From the NCBI GenBank assembly GCA_910579655.1, contig CAJTVE010000002.1, positions 1-64,000 of the forward strand: a stretch of DNA of 64,000 bases. The letters are read 5' to 3'. The stretch comes from an uncultured Allobaculum sp. (GTDB lineage Bacteria > Bacillota_I > Bacilli_A > Erysipelotrichales > Erysipelotrichaceae). Of this stretch, positions 16,673 to 24,322 are shown one piece after another. Position numbers and translations under genes: made by a program. How positions within the stretch are numbered: the stretch's first letter is position 1; every line of letters starts with the position of its first letter. The notes under the pieces are model-generated. The model made no database searches, was not told the origin of the DNA, and was given only the letters and a program-made list of their open reading frames with translations.

Positions 16673-17929
16673 ATGAAGAAAATCAAATGGCATCGAACAG
16701 GCGCTCTGCTCTGTGCCCTGCTTCTTTTTGCCAGTCCGCTTTCTTTGCTTGCCAAAGACACCGTTTATGTCCAGACCTCCGGCTCTTATCAGGCCAGTGA
16801 AGGCTCTGCCGGTTTCTTTCGCTACCTTGCCTATGAAGCAGCCGGTCTTTCAGCTGAACAACAGGCCGACGCCCGACTGGCCTATCGGATCGTTACCGGT
16901 CAGCCTTCCAAAGGATTACGCAACAACAGTGGTAAAGGCCTCACCAATCCAGCTGATGGAAGTGATGCCACCAGCATCAAAAATATGAAAAAGGCTGTCG
17001 ATGAACTGCCACGGGTGAATCAGTATCGTCAGATTGAAAACCAGACCCAGCAGACTGCTCTGGATGATTTCAATGTCTCTCCTTCCTTAATGGCTGTGGC
17101 CCAGGTCCAGCTCAACTATGCAAACCGCAATAACTACCATGCCAAAAGCTACCAGGTCGCTGAAAACCTCGCCTGGGATCTGGACAATCCCTACAGCAGC
17201 TGGTATGACGAAGAAAAAGCCCGCTATATGACTGGCCGGCGGGATGGGACCCAGCAATATCGCAATATTGTGACGCCCACCAATACCGTTACCGGTCTGG
17301 CCTATGGAACAACGAATGCGAATGGCCATAAATTCGGTTATTCACAGACCTTCTGTTCCCAGCGCAATCTGTATGCGGCGGGCGCAATGAATATTGGTCA
17401 GTTTCAGAACCTGTTTGACACCTACTACAAAAAGGTGCGTGGTCAGTCTTATCAGCCAACGGGATCCAATAAGAAGCCATCCAACCTGAGCAGTTCAGCC
17501 CTCAACAGCGGCAAATATGTGCAGATGCTCCGGCTGTACAACCCAAACTCCGGTGAGCATTTCTATACAGCAGATCCATCCGAACGTGATGGCCTGGTCG
17601 CATTAGGCTGGAATGATGAAGGAATTGGCTGGATTGCCCCAAAAGAATCAGGCACTCCGGTCTACCGGATCTATAATCCCAACGCCGGCGATCATCACTA
17701 CACCACCAACGTAGATGAAAAGAACGCGCTTGTCAGTCTTGGCTGGCGGGATGAAGGCATCGGCTGGTATTCCGCAGAAAAAGAAGGCTTTGCGGTTTTC
17801 CGTCAGTACAATCCAAACGCAAAAGCCGGCAGCCATAACTACACGCCAGATGTCGATGAAGCCATTGCCCTGGTGACTGTCTACCACTGGCAGGAAGAAG
17901 ATGTGGCGTGGCTTGCCAGCGGCTATTAA
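16673..17929 (+). CDS. Secreted CAP-domain protein with three DUF5648-like repeats
   Basis: The 418-residue product has a signal peptide (MKKIKWHRT, hydrophobic ALLCALLLFASPLSLLA). Residues about 100-260 form a CAP/SCP-like domain: N-terminal helix with MAVAQVQLNYANRNN, then YHAKSYQVAENLAWDL and SSWYDEEKARYM, the His and Glu-Asn motifs of bacterial CAP proteins. Three repeats of about 45 residues follow, each beginning LYNPNSGEHFYT, IYNPNAGDHHYT or QYNPNAKAGSHNYT and ending in LGW-DEGIGW. AAAGGA lies upstream of the ATG. The repeats are shared with the secreted proteins at 21181 and 33416. A cell-surface or carbohydrate-binding role is inferred, not shown. Confidence 0.8.
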   Translation: MKKIKWHRTGALLCALLLFASPLSLLAKDTVYVQTSGSYQASEGSAGFFRYLAYEAAGLSAEQQADARLAYRIVTGQPSKGLRNNSGKGLTNPADGSDATSIKNMKKAVDELPRVNQYRQIENQTQQTALDDFNVSPSLMAVAQVQLNYANRNNYHAKSYQVAENLAWDLDNPYSSWYDEEKARYMTGRRDGTQQYRNIVTPTNTVTGLAYGTTNANGHKFGYSQTFCSQRNLYAAGAMNIGQFQNLFDTYYKKVRGQSYQPTGSNKKPSNLSSSALNSGKYVQMLRLYNPNSGEHFYTADPSERDGLVALGWNDEGIGWIAPKESGTPVYRIYNPNAGDHHYTTNVDEKNALVSLGWRDEGIGWYSAEKEGFAVFRQYNPNAKAGSHNYTPDVDEAIALVTVYHWQEEDVAWLASGY

Positions 17930-18006
17930 TCGTTGCTCACTGACCCCAGGGCAAGCTATGGGGTATTCGCCCTAGCTTGATAACCACCAAGTCAATCATA
18001 AGCAGA

Positions 18007-18062
18007 AAAATCGTCTGTCTTTCTCACTTCGTTTTCGAATGATGAAAGCAGACGATTTTCTT
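18007..18062. terminator. Bidirectional intrinsic terminator
   Basis: aaaatcgtctg (18007-18017) pairs with cagacgatttt (18049-18059), the stem extending inward through cttt/aaag. It separates the convergent CAP-protein and phosphohexomutase genes. Confidence 0.75.
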
Positions 18063-18144
18063 TGTTTTCTGATATTTCTGTTTCCTTATATTTTATAGAG
18101 ATGTGCTGTAGAGCTGGATATCTCGTAAATCCTGATATTGCGCA

Positions 18145-19656
18145 TCAGTCTTTGATGAATTCTTCGATCTGACTCAGATCCAGCGAAGGGTACTGTTTGA
18201 GGAAGTGATACAACTCTTTCGCCATAATCTTTGCACCTTCCGGCTGACTGGATTCAATGTTTAATGGCAGAAGGTTTTCATGCAGGGACATTCTTAACAA
18301 GGCCCAGCCGCTGCCATGATCAGTATCAAAACGGATCCGGCAGCCTTCATAGTTGGGCTCAACAACGGTAATGTATTCACTTTCCTTTGCAAAATTCTGC
18401 AAGTCTTCGATGACCTGTTTACCATATTCTTTAAAGGACTTTTCGTTGATTTTCAGACGCAGTTCCTTTTCTGATTTTGGATGGGCCAGATCTTTGAGCA
18501 AATCACTGATCGACTGGCTGGCTGCTTCGACGACAATTCGGGAAGCCAGATAGGCACCATCATCCAGATAATAGTTGTCTTTAAAAGCAGCGTGTCCACT
18601 TGTCTCAATAGCAAGTTGGGCATCTACGCCTTCGTCATTGAGTCGTTTGGCTTCATTGATCACGTTCTTATAACCGCGTTTGAAACGATGCTGGTGAATC
18701 CCTTTCTTTTCAAGGAATTCGCCCAGTTCATCCGAAGTGACTGAATCGGTTACAACAGTCATTCCAGGATGATGCTTAGCGGCAAGAACAGAAGCTAAAG
18801 CAATAATATCGTTGCGGCCGATTGGATTGCCATTGCTGTCAACTGCACTGGAGCGATCAACATCCGTATCAAAGATAATGCCAAGATCTGCATGGTTTTC
18901 TTTGACCGCTTGAATCAAGGAAGCCATCGCTTCGGCATTTTCTGGGTTTGGAATATGGTTCGGGAAATTTCCGTCTGGTTCCAGAAACTGCGATCCTTCT
19001 GTATTGGCCCCTAAAGGTTTCAATACCTGTTCAACAAAGAAACCACCCGCACCATTGCCGGCATCGACGACCACATGCAGATCTTCCAACGGGTTTTCAG
19101 GATTCACATCCGCCTGCGAGGCTTCCAGTTTTTCCGTAATGATATTGCGTAAGTGTTCGGAGTAGACACTCATCAAATCCGACTTGGTAATGGATCCGCC
19201 TTTTCCATGATTAAATTTCTTTTTCTTTGCGATATCAATCAATTCTTTGATCTCATCGCTGTCCAGACCGCCGCCTTTATAGAAAAACTTCATGCCATTC
19301 CGGTTTGCCGGCATGTGGCTGGCAGTTAACATGATGGCTCCATCTGCATCAAAGTCTTCAAACAAAGTCGACATAAACATGGCCGGGGTGCTGGAAAGAC
19401 CCGTATCAAACACATCAACTCCATCGTAAACCAGGGCGTCCATCACTGCTCTGGCCAGTTTTGGTCCAGATAAGCGAGAGTCCCGGCCGACCGCGATGGT
19501 CATATCTTTTTTGCCTGTTTTTTTGCGCAGCCAGGCGGTGAAGGCGCGGGCAAGATCTCTGACTTCATTTTCAGTGAGAGTTACAGGTTCATCTGGGTTA
19601 AGATCCAGAGCGACCCCTCGAATATCGCTTCCATTTTGGAGTTCATCTAAATTCAT
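18145..19656 (-). CDS. Phosphomannomutase/phosphoglucomutase family enzyme
   Basis: A 503-residue alpha-D-phosphohexomutase that interconverts hexose 1- and 6-phosphates. It shows the phosphoserine loop MLTASHMPANRNG (Ser113), the metal-binding DTDVDRS, the sugar-binding ETSGHAAF and a C-terminal phosphate-binding LLRMSLHENLL. ETSGHAAF and SLHEN differ from the usual GEMSGH and S-TEP, so the exact sugar is open. The ATG at 19656 is chosen because AAGGA precedes it by about 6 bases; a longer in-frame start at 19728 has none. Confidence 0.85.
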   Translation of the reverse strand: MNLDELQNGSDIRGVALDLNPDEPVTLTENEVRDLARAFTAWLRKKTGKKDMTIAVGRDSRLSGPKLARAVMDALVYDGVDVFDTGLSSTPAMFMSTLFEDFDADGAIMLTASHMPANRNGMKFFYKGGGLDSDEIKELIDIAKKKKFNHGKGGSITKSDLMSVYSEHLRNIITEKLEASQADVNPENPLEDLHVVVDAGNGAGGFFVEQVLKPLGANTEGSQFLEPDGNFPNHIPNPENAEAMASLIQAVKENHADLGIIFDTDVDRSSAVDSNGNPIGRNDIIALASVLAAKHHPGMTVVTDSVTSDELGEFLEKKGIHQHRFKRGYKNVINEAKRLNDEGVDAQLAIETSGHAAFKDNYYLDDGAYLASRIVVEAASQSISDLLKDLAHPKSEKELRLKINEKSFKEYGKQVIEDLQNFAKESEYITVVEPNYEGCRIRFDTDHGSGWALLRMSLHENLLPLNIESSQPEGAKIMAKELYHFLKQYPSLDLSQIEEFIKD

Positions 19657-19773
19657 ACTGTTCCTTCTTTCTGACTCGCGAAACTGCATTCGTTGCTTTT
19701 TCATTATATCAAGAGGGTTTGACAGCAAGAGGACTGGGGACCGGAAGAGCTGGAGGACCAGTCAGTTTCAGGC

Positions 19774-20802
19774 CTAAAATAATTGGGATTTATCCTGTTC
19801 GACTACTTCCCAGTATCCATTCTTTGAAGCTCCATGGCGGATCAGTCGGCCTTCTCTTTTCAGTTTCGCCAGCATTCGTTCTACCTGCCGCTGAGTCAGG
19901 TTAAGAAAAGCAGCCAGTTTTCTGGCGCTAAGTATCTGCTTTTGTCTGAGCAGCTGCAGCAGCTTTTCTTCCTTGGGTTCGACATTTGTACCGACATTTA
20001 CACCGACATTTGTACCGACATCCTGTCTTTCGTTTTGGGTCTTTGCAATCTGTCTGAGAGTTTCACAGATCATCCGCAGCATAAATTCAATAAAAACGGT
20101 CGACTCTCCTGCATTGTCTGCCATTTGAAGAACTCGATAGTATTCTTCCTGATGTTCGTGGACCATCGTCTCAATCGGAAGCCACGCAAATACCGGCTGC
20201 CACTTTTGAAGAAGTAAAGACTGCCACAGTCTTCCAGTTCTGCCGTTTCCATCCGCAAACGGATGAATGAATTCAAATTCGTAATGGAAGACACAGCTCT
20301 TAATCAAAGGATGATATTTAGATTTTTTCAGCCATGAGAAGAGCTGGCGGACCAGATCGGGTACATAATTGGCTGGTGTCCCCGCATGAATCAGTCGGTC
20401 CCCATTATAGACTCCGACATTTCCAGAACGAAATCGTCCAGCCTCTTTACCCAGCCTATTCATCATGATTGTGTGCGCTCGTAACAGATCCTTTACACTA
20501 TATGGATCAAACAAGGATGCCTTGTCATACACCTCATACGCATTCTTGACTTCAGCGATATCTTTGGGAGGGCCAAGAATCCCTTTCCCATCTACTACAT
20601 CTGTGACTTGGTCAAGTGTCAGTGTATTCTGTTCAATGGCAAGTGAAGAATGAATCGAGCGAAGCCGGTTCTCTTTTCTCAGTCCCGGATTTGGATGAAG
20701 CATCTCAAAAGCAGTAATCAATTCGACATATTGGGCAATTTCACCCAACAAACCAGTTATCTCTTCAGTTACCGTAAAAGGTGGAATATATTCATCGGCC
20801 AT
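19774..20802 (-). CDS. Fic domain protein (probable AMP transferase) with C-terminal winged helix
   Basis: A 342-residue protein with the complete Fic motif HPFADGNGRTGR (residues about 180-191). Fic enzymes transfer AMP or related groups to target hydroxyls. The helix SSLAIEQNTL (Ser53, Glu57) ahead of the Fic core matches the class II inhibitory motif S-x3-E, in which Glu blocks ATP. After the core come a repetitive linker (GTNVGVNVGTNVEP) and a winged-helix domain (LAAFLNLTQRQVERMLAKL), as in chromosomal Fic regulators. The ATG at 20802 has AAGGGGA about 9 bases upstream; ATGs at 20808 and 20832 are alternatives. No antitoxin gene is adjacent, as expected for class II. Confidence 0.88.
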   Translation of the reverse strand: MADEYIPPFTVTEEITGLLGEIAQYVELITAFEMLHPNPGLRKENRLRSIHSSLAIEQNTLTLDQVTDVVDGKGILGPPKDIAEVKNAYEVYDKASLFDPYSVKDLLRAHTIMMNRLGKEAGRFRSGNVGVYNGDRLIHAGTPANYVPDLVRQLFSWLKKSKYHPLIKSCVFHYEFEFIHPFADGNGRTGRLWQSLLLQKWQPVFAWLPIETMVHEHQEEYYRVLQMADNAGESTVFIEFMLRMICETLRQIAKTQNERQDVGTNVGVNVGTNVEPKEEKLLQLLRQKQILSARKLAAFLNLTQRQVERMLAKLKREGRLIRHGASKNGYWEVVEQDKSQLF

Positions 20803-21065
20803 CTTCATTTTCCCCTTCGCATCTCCATCCATCTAATCGTTGCATCGTTCAGTTGCATTTGATCGAGTTTCAGTCACCCAGCCTGCAATTCTCTTTTACC
20901 ATATCACGGCTCCGAGTTCAGATGTTTTCAGTTATTTTTGTCTGGGCAAGCGAATTCTGGTCCTAATGTCTAAGAGCACTTGCCTGGCAAACTGGATTTC
21001 TTTGGACTTCCCGCTACAGAATCCTCCTTTCTCTGATGAACAAAGCTAGCTCTTTCCATCAGATG

Positions 21066-21100
21066 CAAAAAACGCAGATCTCATTGAAGAGCTCTGCGTT
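21066..21100 (-). terminator. Intrinsic terminator of the leftward secreted-protein gene
   Basis: aacgcaga (21071-21078) pairs with tctgcgtt (21093-21100); the A-run at 21067-21072 gives a T-run on the minus strand. It lies 80 bases beyond the stop of the gene at 21181. Confidence 0.75.
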
Positions 21101-21180
21101 CAATACAATCCAAATTCAATTTCTATTCAACAAGTTAAGGTTATTTTATCTTTTTGAACTCACATGTTTTGACTGATATT

Positions 21181-21705
21181 TTAGAGTGCATACCAGCCAA
21201 TGCCCTCATACCGCCAGCCAAGTCTGTGAAGCGCATTAACTTCCCGGGCGCTGGTGGTATAATAATGAGCACCCACAGTGGCATTCGGGTTATAAAGGCG
21301 ATAAACTGGTTTTCCCTGCGCAGTCGCAGTATTTTCCCAGCCTAAGCTGGGAGAAGCAAATGCAGTCCCTTCATCGCGCCAACCAATACGGGCTAAATAA
21401 TCGCGTTCGTCAGTATCCATCGTGTAGTGATGATCGCCTGTATTCGGATTATAAAGACGGTAGACATACCACCCTTCATCCGGAGCGTTCCAACCTACAC
21501 CTTCATAAGTCCATCCATTGTAGATCAGAGAATTCTTTTCATTTGAAAAGACAGTGTAGAAATGTTCACCTGTATTTGGATTGTAAAGGCGATACAGCGG
21601 ATAACTTCCAGCAGCCTGCACCTGACTTGGCAGATAGGCGGCTGCCATCAGCATCAACGATACACATCCCGCTGCGATTCGTTTTGCGTGTTTCATCGTG
21701 GTCAT
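21181..21705 (-). CDS. Secreted protein made of three DUF5648-like repeats
   Basis: A 174-residue product: signal peptide (MTTMKHAKRIAAG, hydrophobic VSLMLMAAAYLPSQ, cut near VQAAG) followed only by three repeats, starting LYRLYNPNTGEHFYT, VYRLYNPNTGDHHYT and VYRLYNPNATVGAHYYT, each closing with Trp-Gly motifs. It has no catalytic domain, so the repeats alone must carry the function, probably binding. The ATG at 21705 has GGGAG 6 bases upstream. It is a paralogue of the repeat regions at 16673 and 33416. Confidence 0.8.
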   Translation of the reverse strand: MTTMKHAKRIAAGCVSLMLMAAAYLPSQVQAAGSYPLYRLYNPNTGEHFYTVFSNEKNSLIYNGWTYEGVGWNAPDEGWYVYRLYNPNTGDHHYTMDTDERDYLARIGWRDEGTAFASPSLGWENTATAQGKPVYRLYNPNATVGAHYYTTSAREVNALHRLGWRYEGIGWYAL

Positions 21706-22032
21706 CACAATCTCCCTTTCGTTTTCAATTTCTTCACTCCCTGGACTCGACGTTTCATCCCTGCAAATCTGCCAGGACAGAAAAAGCGAGCTTTTTGATA
21801 CGCCAGACTATCCTTCTTGAGATTTCAATGATTTAAACTCAGGTCACGAGAGTAATTTTGTCTTTATTGTAATGGATAAATCTGAATCATCAACATTTTT
21901 TACACAGCAAAATCAAAATGTAAGTTCTCTCTCCATCAAAACACCACCTTTTACCACATTATCCCGATGAACACTCTGTTTCATCACATTAAGGCTTCAA
22001 TTCATCTCTATCTGATGACTCTTGTTCCGGGA

Positions 22033-22995
22033 TCAGTACCCTTCCATAGCCAGGTGCAGCTTTATCTGCCTTTCCGGTTTTCGTAAAATATGGCGAGTGG
22101 ATTCGACTGCGACGAAAAGAGTCGCTTGAATCAAGGCCGATTCCAGAATGATGACAGAATTGAAGCCGGCTGCTTTCACAAAGTTTTTAGACGCGCCCTT
22201 CTTTGGTAAAGGAAAGCCATTTTGTCGTATACTCAGGTGGTCGAGCATTTCAAAAACAACAGAAAATCGGAGTAGCCAAGCTGTTCAAGATCCACAGTCG
22301 TCAAGGTTCGGTCGCTCAGACAATAGTAGTAGATAACTGCCCGATAGGAAAAGTAGATTTTGTCCTGATCGATTGAGATAAACGGTTTTGGTCCACTTGC
22401 ATATGGATACTCATAATCGATCTCAACCGGAGTGATTTCTCCTGTTGCAGGCCAGAGAAGGACGATCGGAATCTGACGATCGGTCTGGGCGTTTGTTCGG
22501 TCCAGAATCAGTACGCCATCAGGAGCACTTTGAACAAATTTTCCATTCGTTGTCTAGGGAAGACTGTAGGAATTCACGATCGTCTGGCCTGTCAGGCTGA
22601 ACACGTCAATCGTATCGCAGTAGGCTGACTCCGTGGAATTTGGATCCCTCTGGGCATAGCGGGTCAGGTAAACCAGATCGTCCTGGATTACAAAGGACGA
22701 GTACGATCCATCATAAAATCCGAGATCACTAATAGGCACTTGATCATAGTCCAAAGTTGAAGGGGGGAGCAACTATTGCTTCACTCAGTGTCTTTATTTC
22801 GCTACTTGACGTTTCCATATTGGTACTCTGACTGATATTAGTACTCTGACTATTGTTAGAAGGTAAACTATCAGAACTCAAAGATAAATCTCCCTGACAT
22901 CCCCATAAAGTAAGCGTCAGTATAATTCCTAAGCTAAGAGAACATAATCTTATACTAAATTTATTAGTCTTCCATTGTTGTTTCTGTTCCACCAT
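22033..22995 (-). pseudogene. Decayed lipoprotein gene with propeller-like body
   Basis: The 5' part is a lipoprotein: MVEQKQQW, hydrophobic LGIILTLTLWGC with lipobox Cys33. At a run of six C (about 22757-22762) the frame ends prematurely after VAPPFNFGL, but the next frame continues smoothly (PSTLDYDQVPISDLGFYDG). That frame meets an amber stop at 22554-22556 and then reads on as plausible protein (GKFVQSAPDGVLILDRT, PKPFISIDQDKIYFSYRA) to a stop at 22233; a further shift gives more coding-like sequence to 22033. The repeated aromatic and D-G turns suggest a beta-propeller-like sensor. Its start overlaps the end of the peptide gene at 22964-23122, so the two were probably translated together. 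Confidence 0.6.
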
Positions 22996-23122
22996 AAGGT
23001 CTATCCTCTTCTATCCAACAATAATCATCTACTTGATGCTTTTCACAGAACTTTGGACTGATTGCTGTTCCGATGAGTAACAGAAGGCTTAGAACTAAAA
23101 TCAATGCCTTAAAATACTTCAT
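22964..23122 (-). CDS. Short secreted peptide of the DYCWI family (copy 1)
   Basis: A 52-residue product starting MKYFKAL, with a hydrophobic segment (ILVLSLLLLIGTAIS) and a hydrophilic C-terminal 27 residues containing FCEKHQVDDYCWIEEDRPYGG. The motif FC-x2-HQ-x2-DYCWI-x-E-x2-P-x-GG recurs in the peptide at 31332-31469, each with two Cys in the same places. It is transcribed divergently from a truncated HTH+TPR regulator, across an inverted repeat also present in front of an intact regulator. The GGAG ribosome site lies about 11 bases before the ATG. A precursor of an exported signal peptide is the favoured reading; a small disulfide-bonded bacteriocin is the alternative. Confidence 0.65.
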   Translation of the reverse strand: MKYFKALILVLSLLLLIGTAISPKFCEKHQVDDYCWIEEDRPYGGTETTMED

Positions 23123-23160
23123 CAGGATTTTTCTCCTTCTTTTTTGTAATTTAATACTAG

Positions 23161-23204
23161 TATGTTCTTCGCATGATTTATAGCCCCAAAAATTCGAGAA
23201 CATA
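23161..23204. promoter_or_regulatory. Inverted repeat in the divergent spacer (copy 1)
   Basis: TATGTTCT (23161-23168) and AGAACATA (23197-23204) are perfect complements 28 bases apart. The same pair with the same spacing lies at 24270-24313. It sits between the peptide gene and the regulator remnant, where the regulator would be expected to bind. Confidence 0.65.
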
Positions 23205-23218
23205 AGGGGGAAAGATGT

Positions 23219-23377
23219 ATGGATGCTACTAATAATTTAGACTTTATCGAAAAAACACTCAGAAAGAAACATGGCTTGTCATTAGATAGTGTTCCAAATA
23301 TTGAGTCACTAGAAAATCCGGTGGGATTAGGCCTTACTGAGGCAAATATCACAGAAAAAGCAGGAGCCTTGGAATGA
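23219..23377 (+). pseudogene. Truncated HTH regulator (RRNPP-like), N-terminal remnant
   Basis: The first 26 codons (MDATNNLDFIEKTLRKKHG, then LSLDSVPN) match the start of the intact regulator at 24323 (MDTVNNLGFVEKMLRKKHG, then FSLDNVSK) with a similar GGGGG ribosome region. After that the frame runs into unrelated residues (IESLENPVGLGLTEANI) and stops after 52 codons. The body of about 370 residues is missing. The break point resembles sequence at 33205-33230 (gtcact-gaaaa-tccggt-ggatt), so an element may have caused the loss. Confidence 0.7.
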
Positions 23378-23652
23378 GACAGTTACTGATAGTTATAATT
23401 TAACTGTGAGTATAATTTATATGCGGCTGAAAAGATCCATCAACCAAAAGATCCTTTAAAAAGAAAAGATCTGGCTTTTCAGATAATTAGTCGTCCAAAA
23501 CCAGATCTTCGAACGATCAGGTCTCTGATCCCTTACATAAGCCTGTCTGCTGTAGAAGGGAAAATTACCTGATCGCGATAGACGTCATTTTAAATTAAGC
23601 TTGGGACTATTTAACTAGCAAGAATGATTGCTGAAAGGGCATGAGAGTGGCT

Positions 23653-24231
23653 TTATCGGAATTGCCAGGCATTAATTTCAGAATATTGTGGGTCTTCTTC
23701 CAGCAATTCTCCTTGGAAGACCATGCAATCCTCTTTACATTGTTCATCTTGCGAATGGTTGTAGTGAAAGGTAAGCAGTGGAAACTCTTGGTTGAACTGG
23801 ATTTGCTCGGTTGTATGAGGCTCAATGTAAGTCCAGCCTGGTTTTGCAGTTTCAGTGAAGCTGCTTCCCAGTCCACCTAAAGATCCGCCTTTTTCATTTG
23901 TCCCTTCAATAAACAGATAGATCTTACCGTCTTCTTCAACTCCGACGCTTAATACATTAGAGGAATCAGGAAATACAGTTGTTGCACTGAAAGAGGAATC
24001 TTTAAAAGATACACAAAGCCGAGACAAAGGTTCCATTTCAGAAAACTGCCAATTGTAAAAAGTGGTGGACTGACCGTATTCACTGGCCTGGAAAGAAGGC
24101 TGGTAATCTTCAATCACGGATGCTGAGTACTTTGGAGAATTTGAGCAGCCAACAAGGAAAACCAATCCGATCAATCCCAGATATTTTTTGTATTTAGGCC
24201 GATTATCCCACATCGTCTTAATATACTTCAT
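23653..24231 (-). CDS. Lipoprotein divergent from the intact regulator
   Basis: A 192-residue product: charged N-terminus (MKYIKTMWDNRPKYKKY), membrane segment LGLIGLVFLVGC with lipobox Cys29, then an acidic, aromatic-rich extracellular domain (for example ASEYGQSTTFYNWQFSEMEP) with an EQCKEDC pair near the end. GGAAGGAG lies 10 bases before the ATG at 24231. It occupies the position that the peptide gene holds at the other two loci, and its first residues MKYIK and leader resemble those of the peptide gene (MKYFK), suggesting duplicated control regions with different cargo. No family recognised. Confidence 0.65.
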   Translation of the reverse strand: MKYIKTMWDNRPKYKKYLGLIGLVFLVGCSNSPKYSASVIEDYQPSFQASEYGQSTTFYNWQFSEMEPLSRLCVSFKDSSFSATTVFPDSSNVLSVGVEEDGKIYLFIEGTNEKGGSLGGLGSSFTETAKPGWTYIEPHTTEQIQFNQEFPLLTFHYNHSQDEQCKEDCMVFQGELLEEDPQYSEINAWQFR

Positions 24232-24269
24232 CAAGCTTTTTCTCCTTCCTTTTTGTGATTTAATACTAG

Positions 24270-24313
24270 TATGTTCTTTGCACGGTTTATAGTCCCAAAA
24301 ATTCGAGAACATA
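24270..24313. promoter_or_regulatory. Inverted repeat in the divergent spacer (copy 2)
   Basis: TATGTTCT (24270-24277) and AGAACATA (24306-24313), 28 bases apart, exactly as at 23161-23204. The flanks are also nearly identical (ttaatactag before, aaaaattcg inside), which shows a duplicated regulatory segment. It lies 10 bases before the regulator ATG, so autoregulation is likely. Confidence 0.7.
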
Positions 24314-24322
24314 GGGGGATGT

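Noticed and set aside
23607-23880. Short frames on both strands overlapping the lipoprotein gene at 23653-24231
   Set aside because: They are alternative frames of the lipoprotein, which has the lipobox and a ribosome site.
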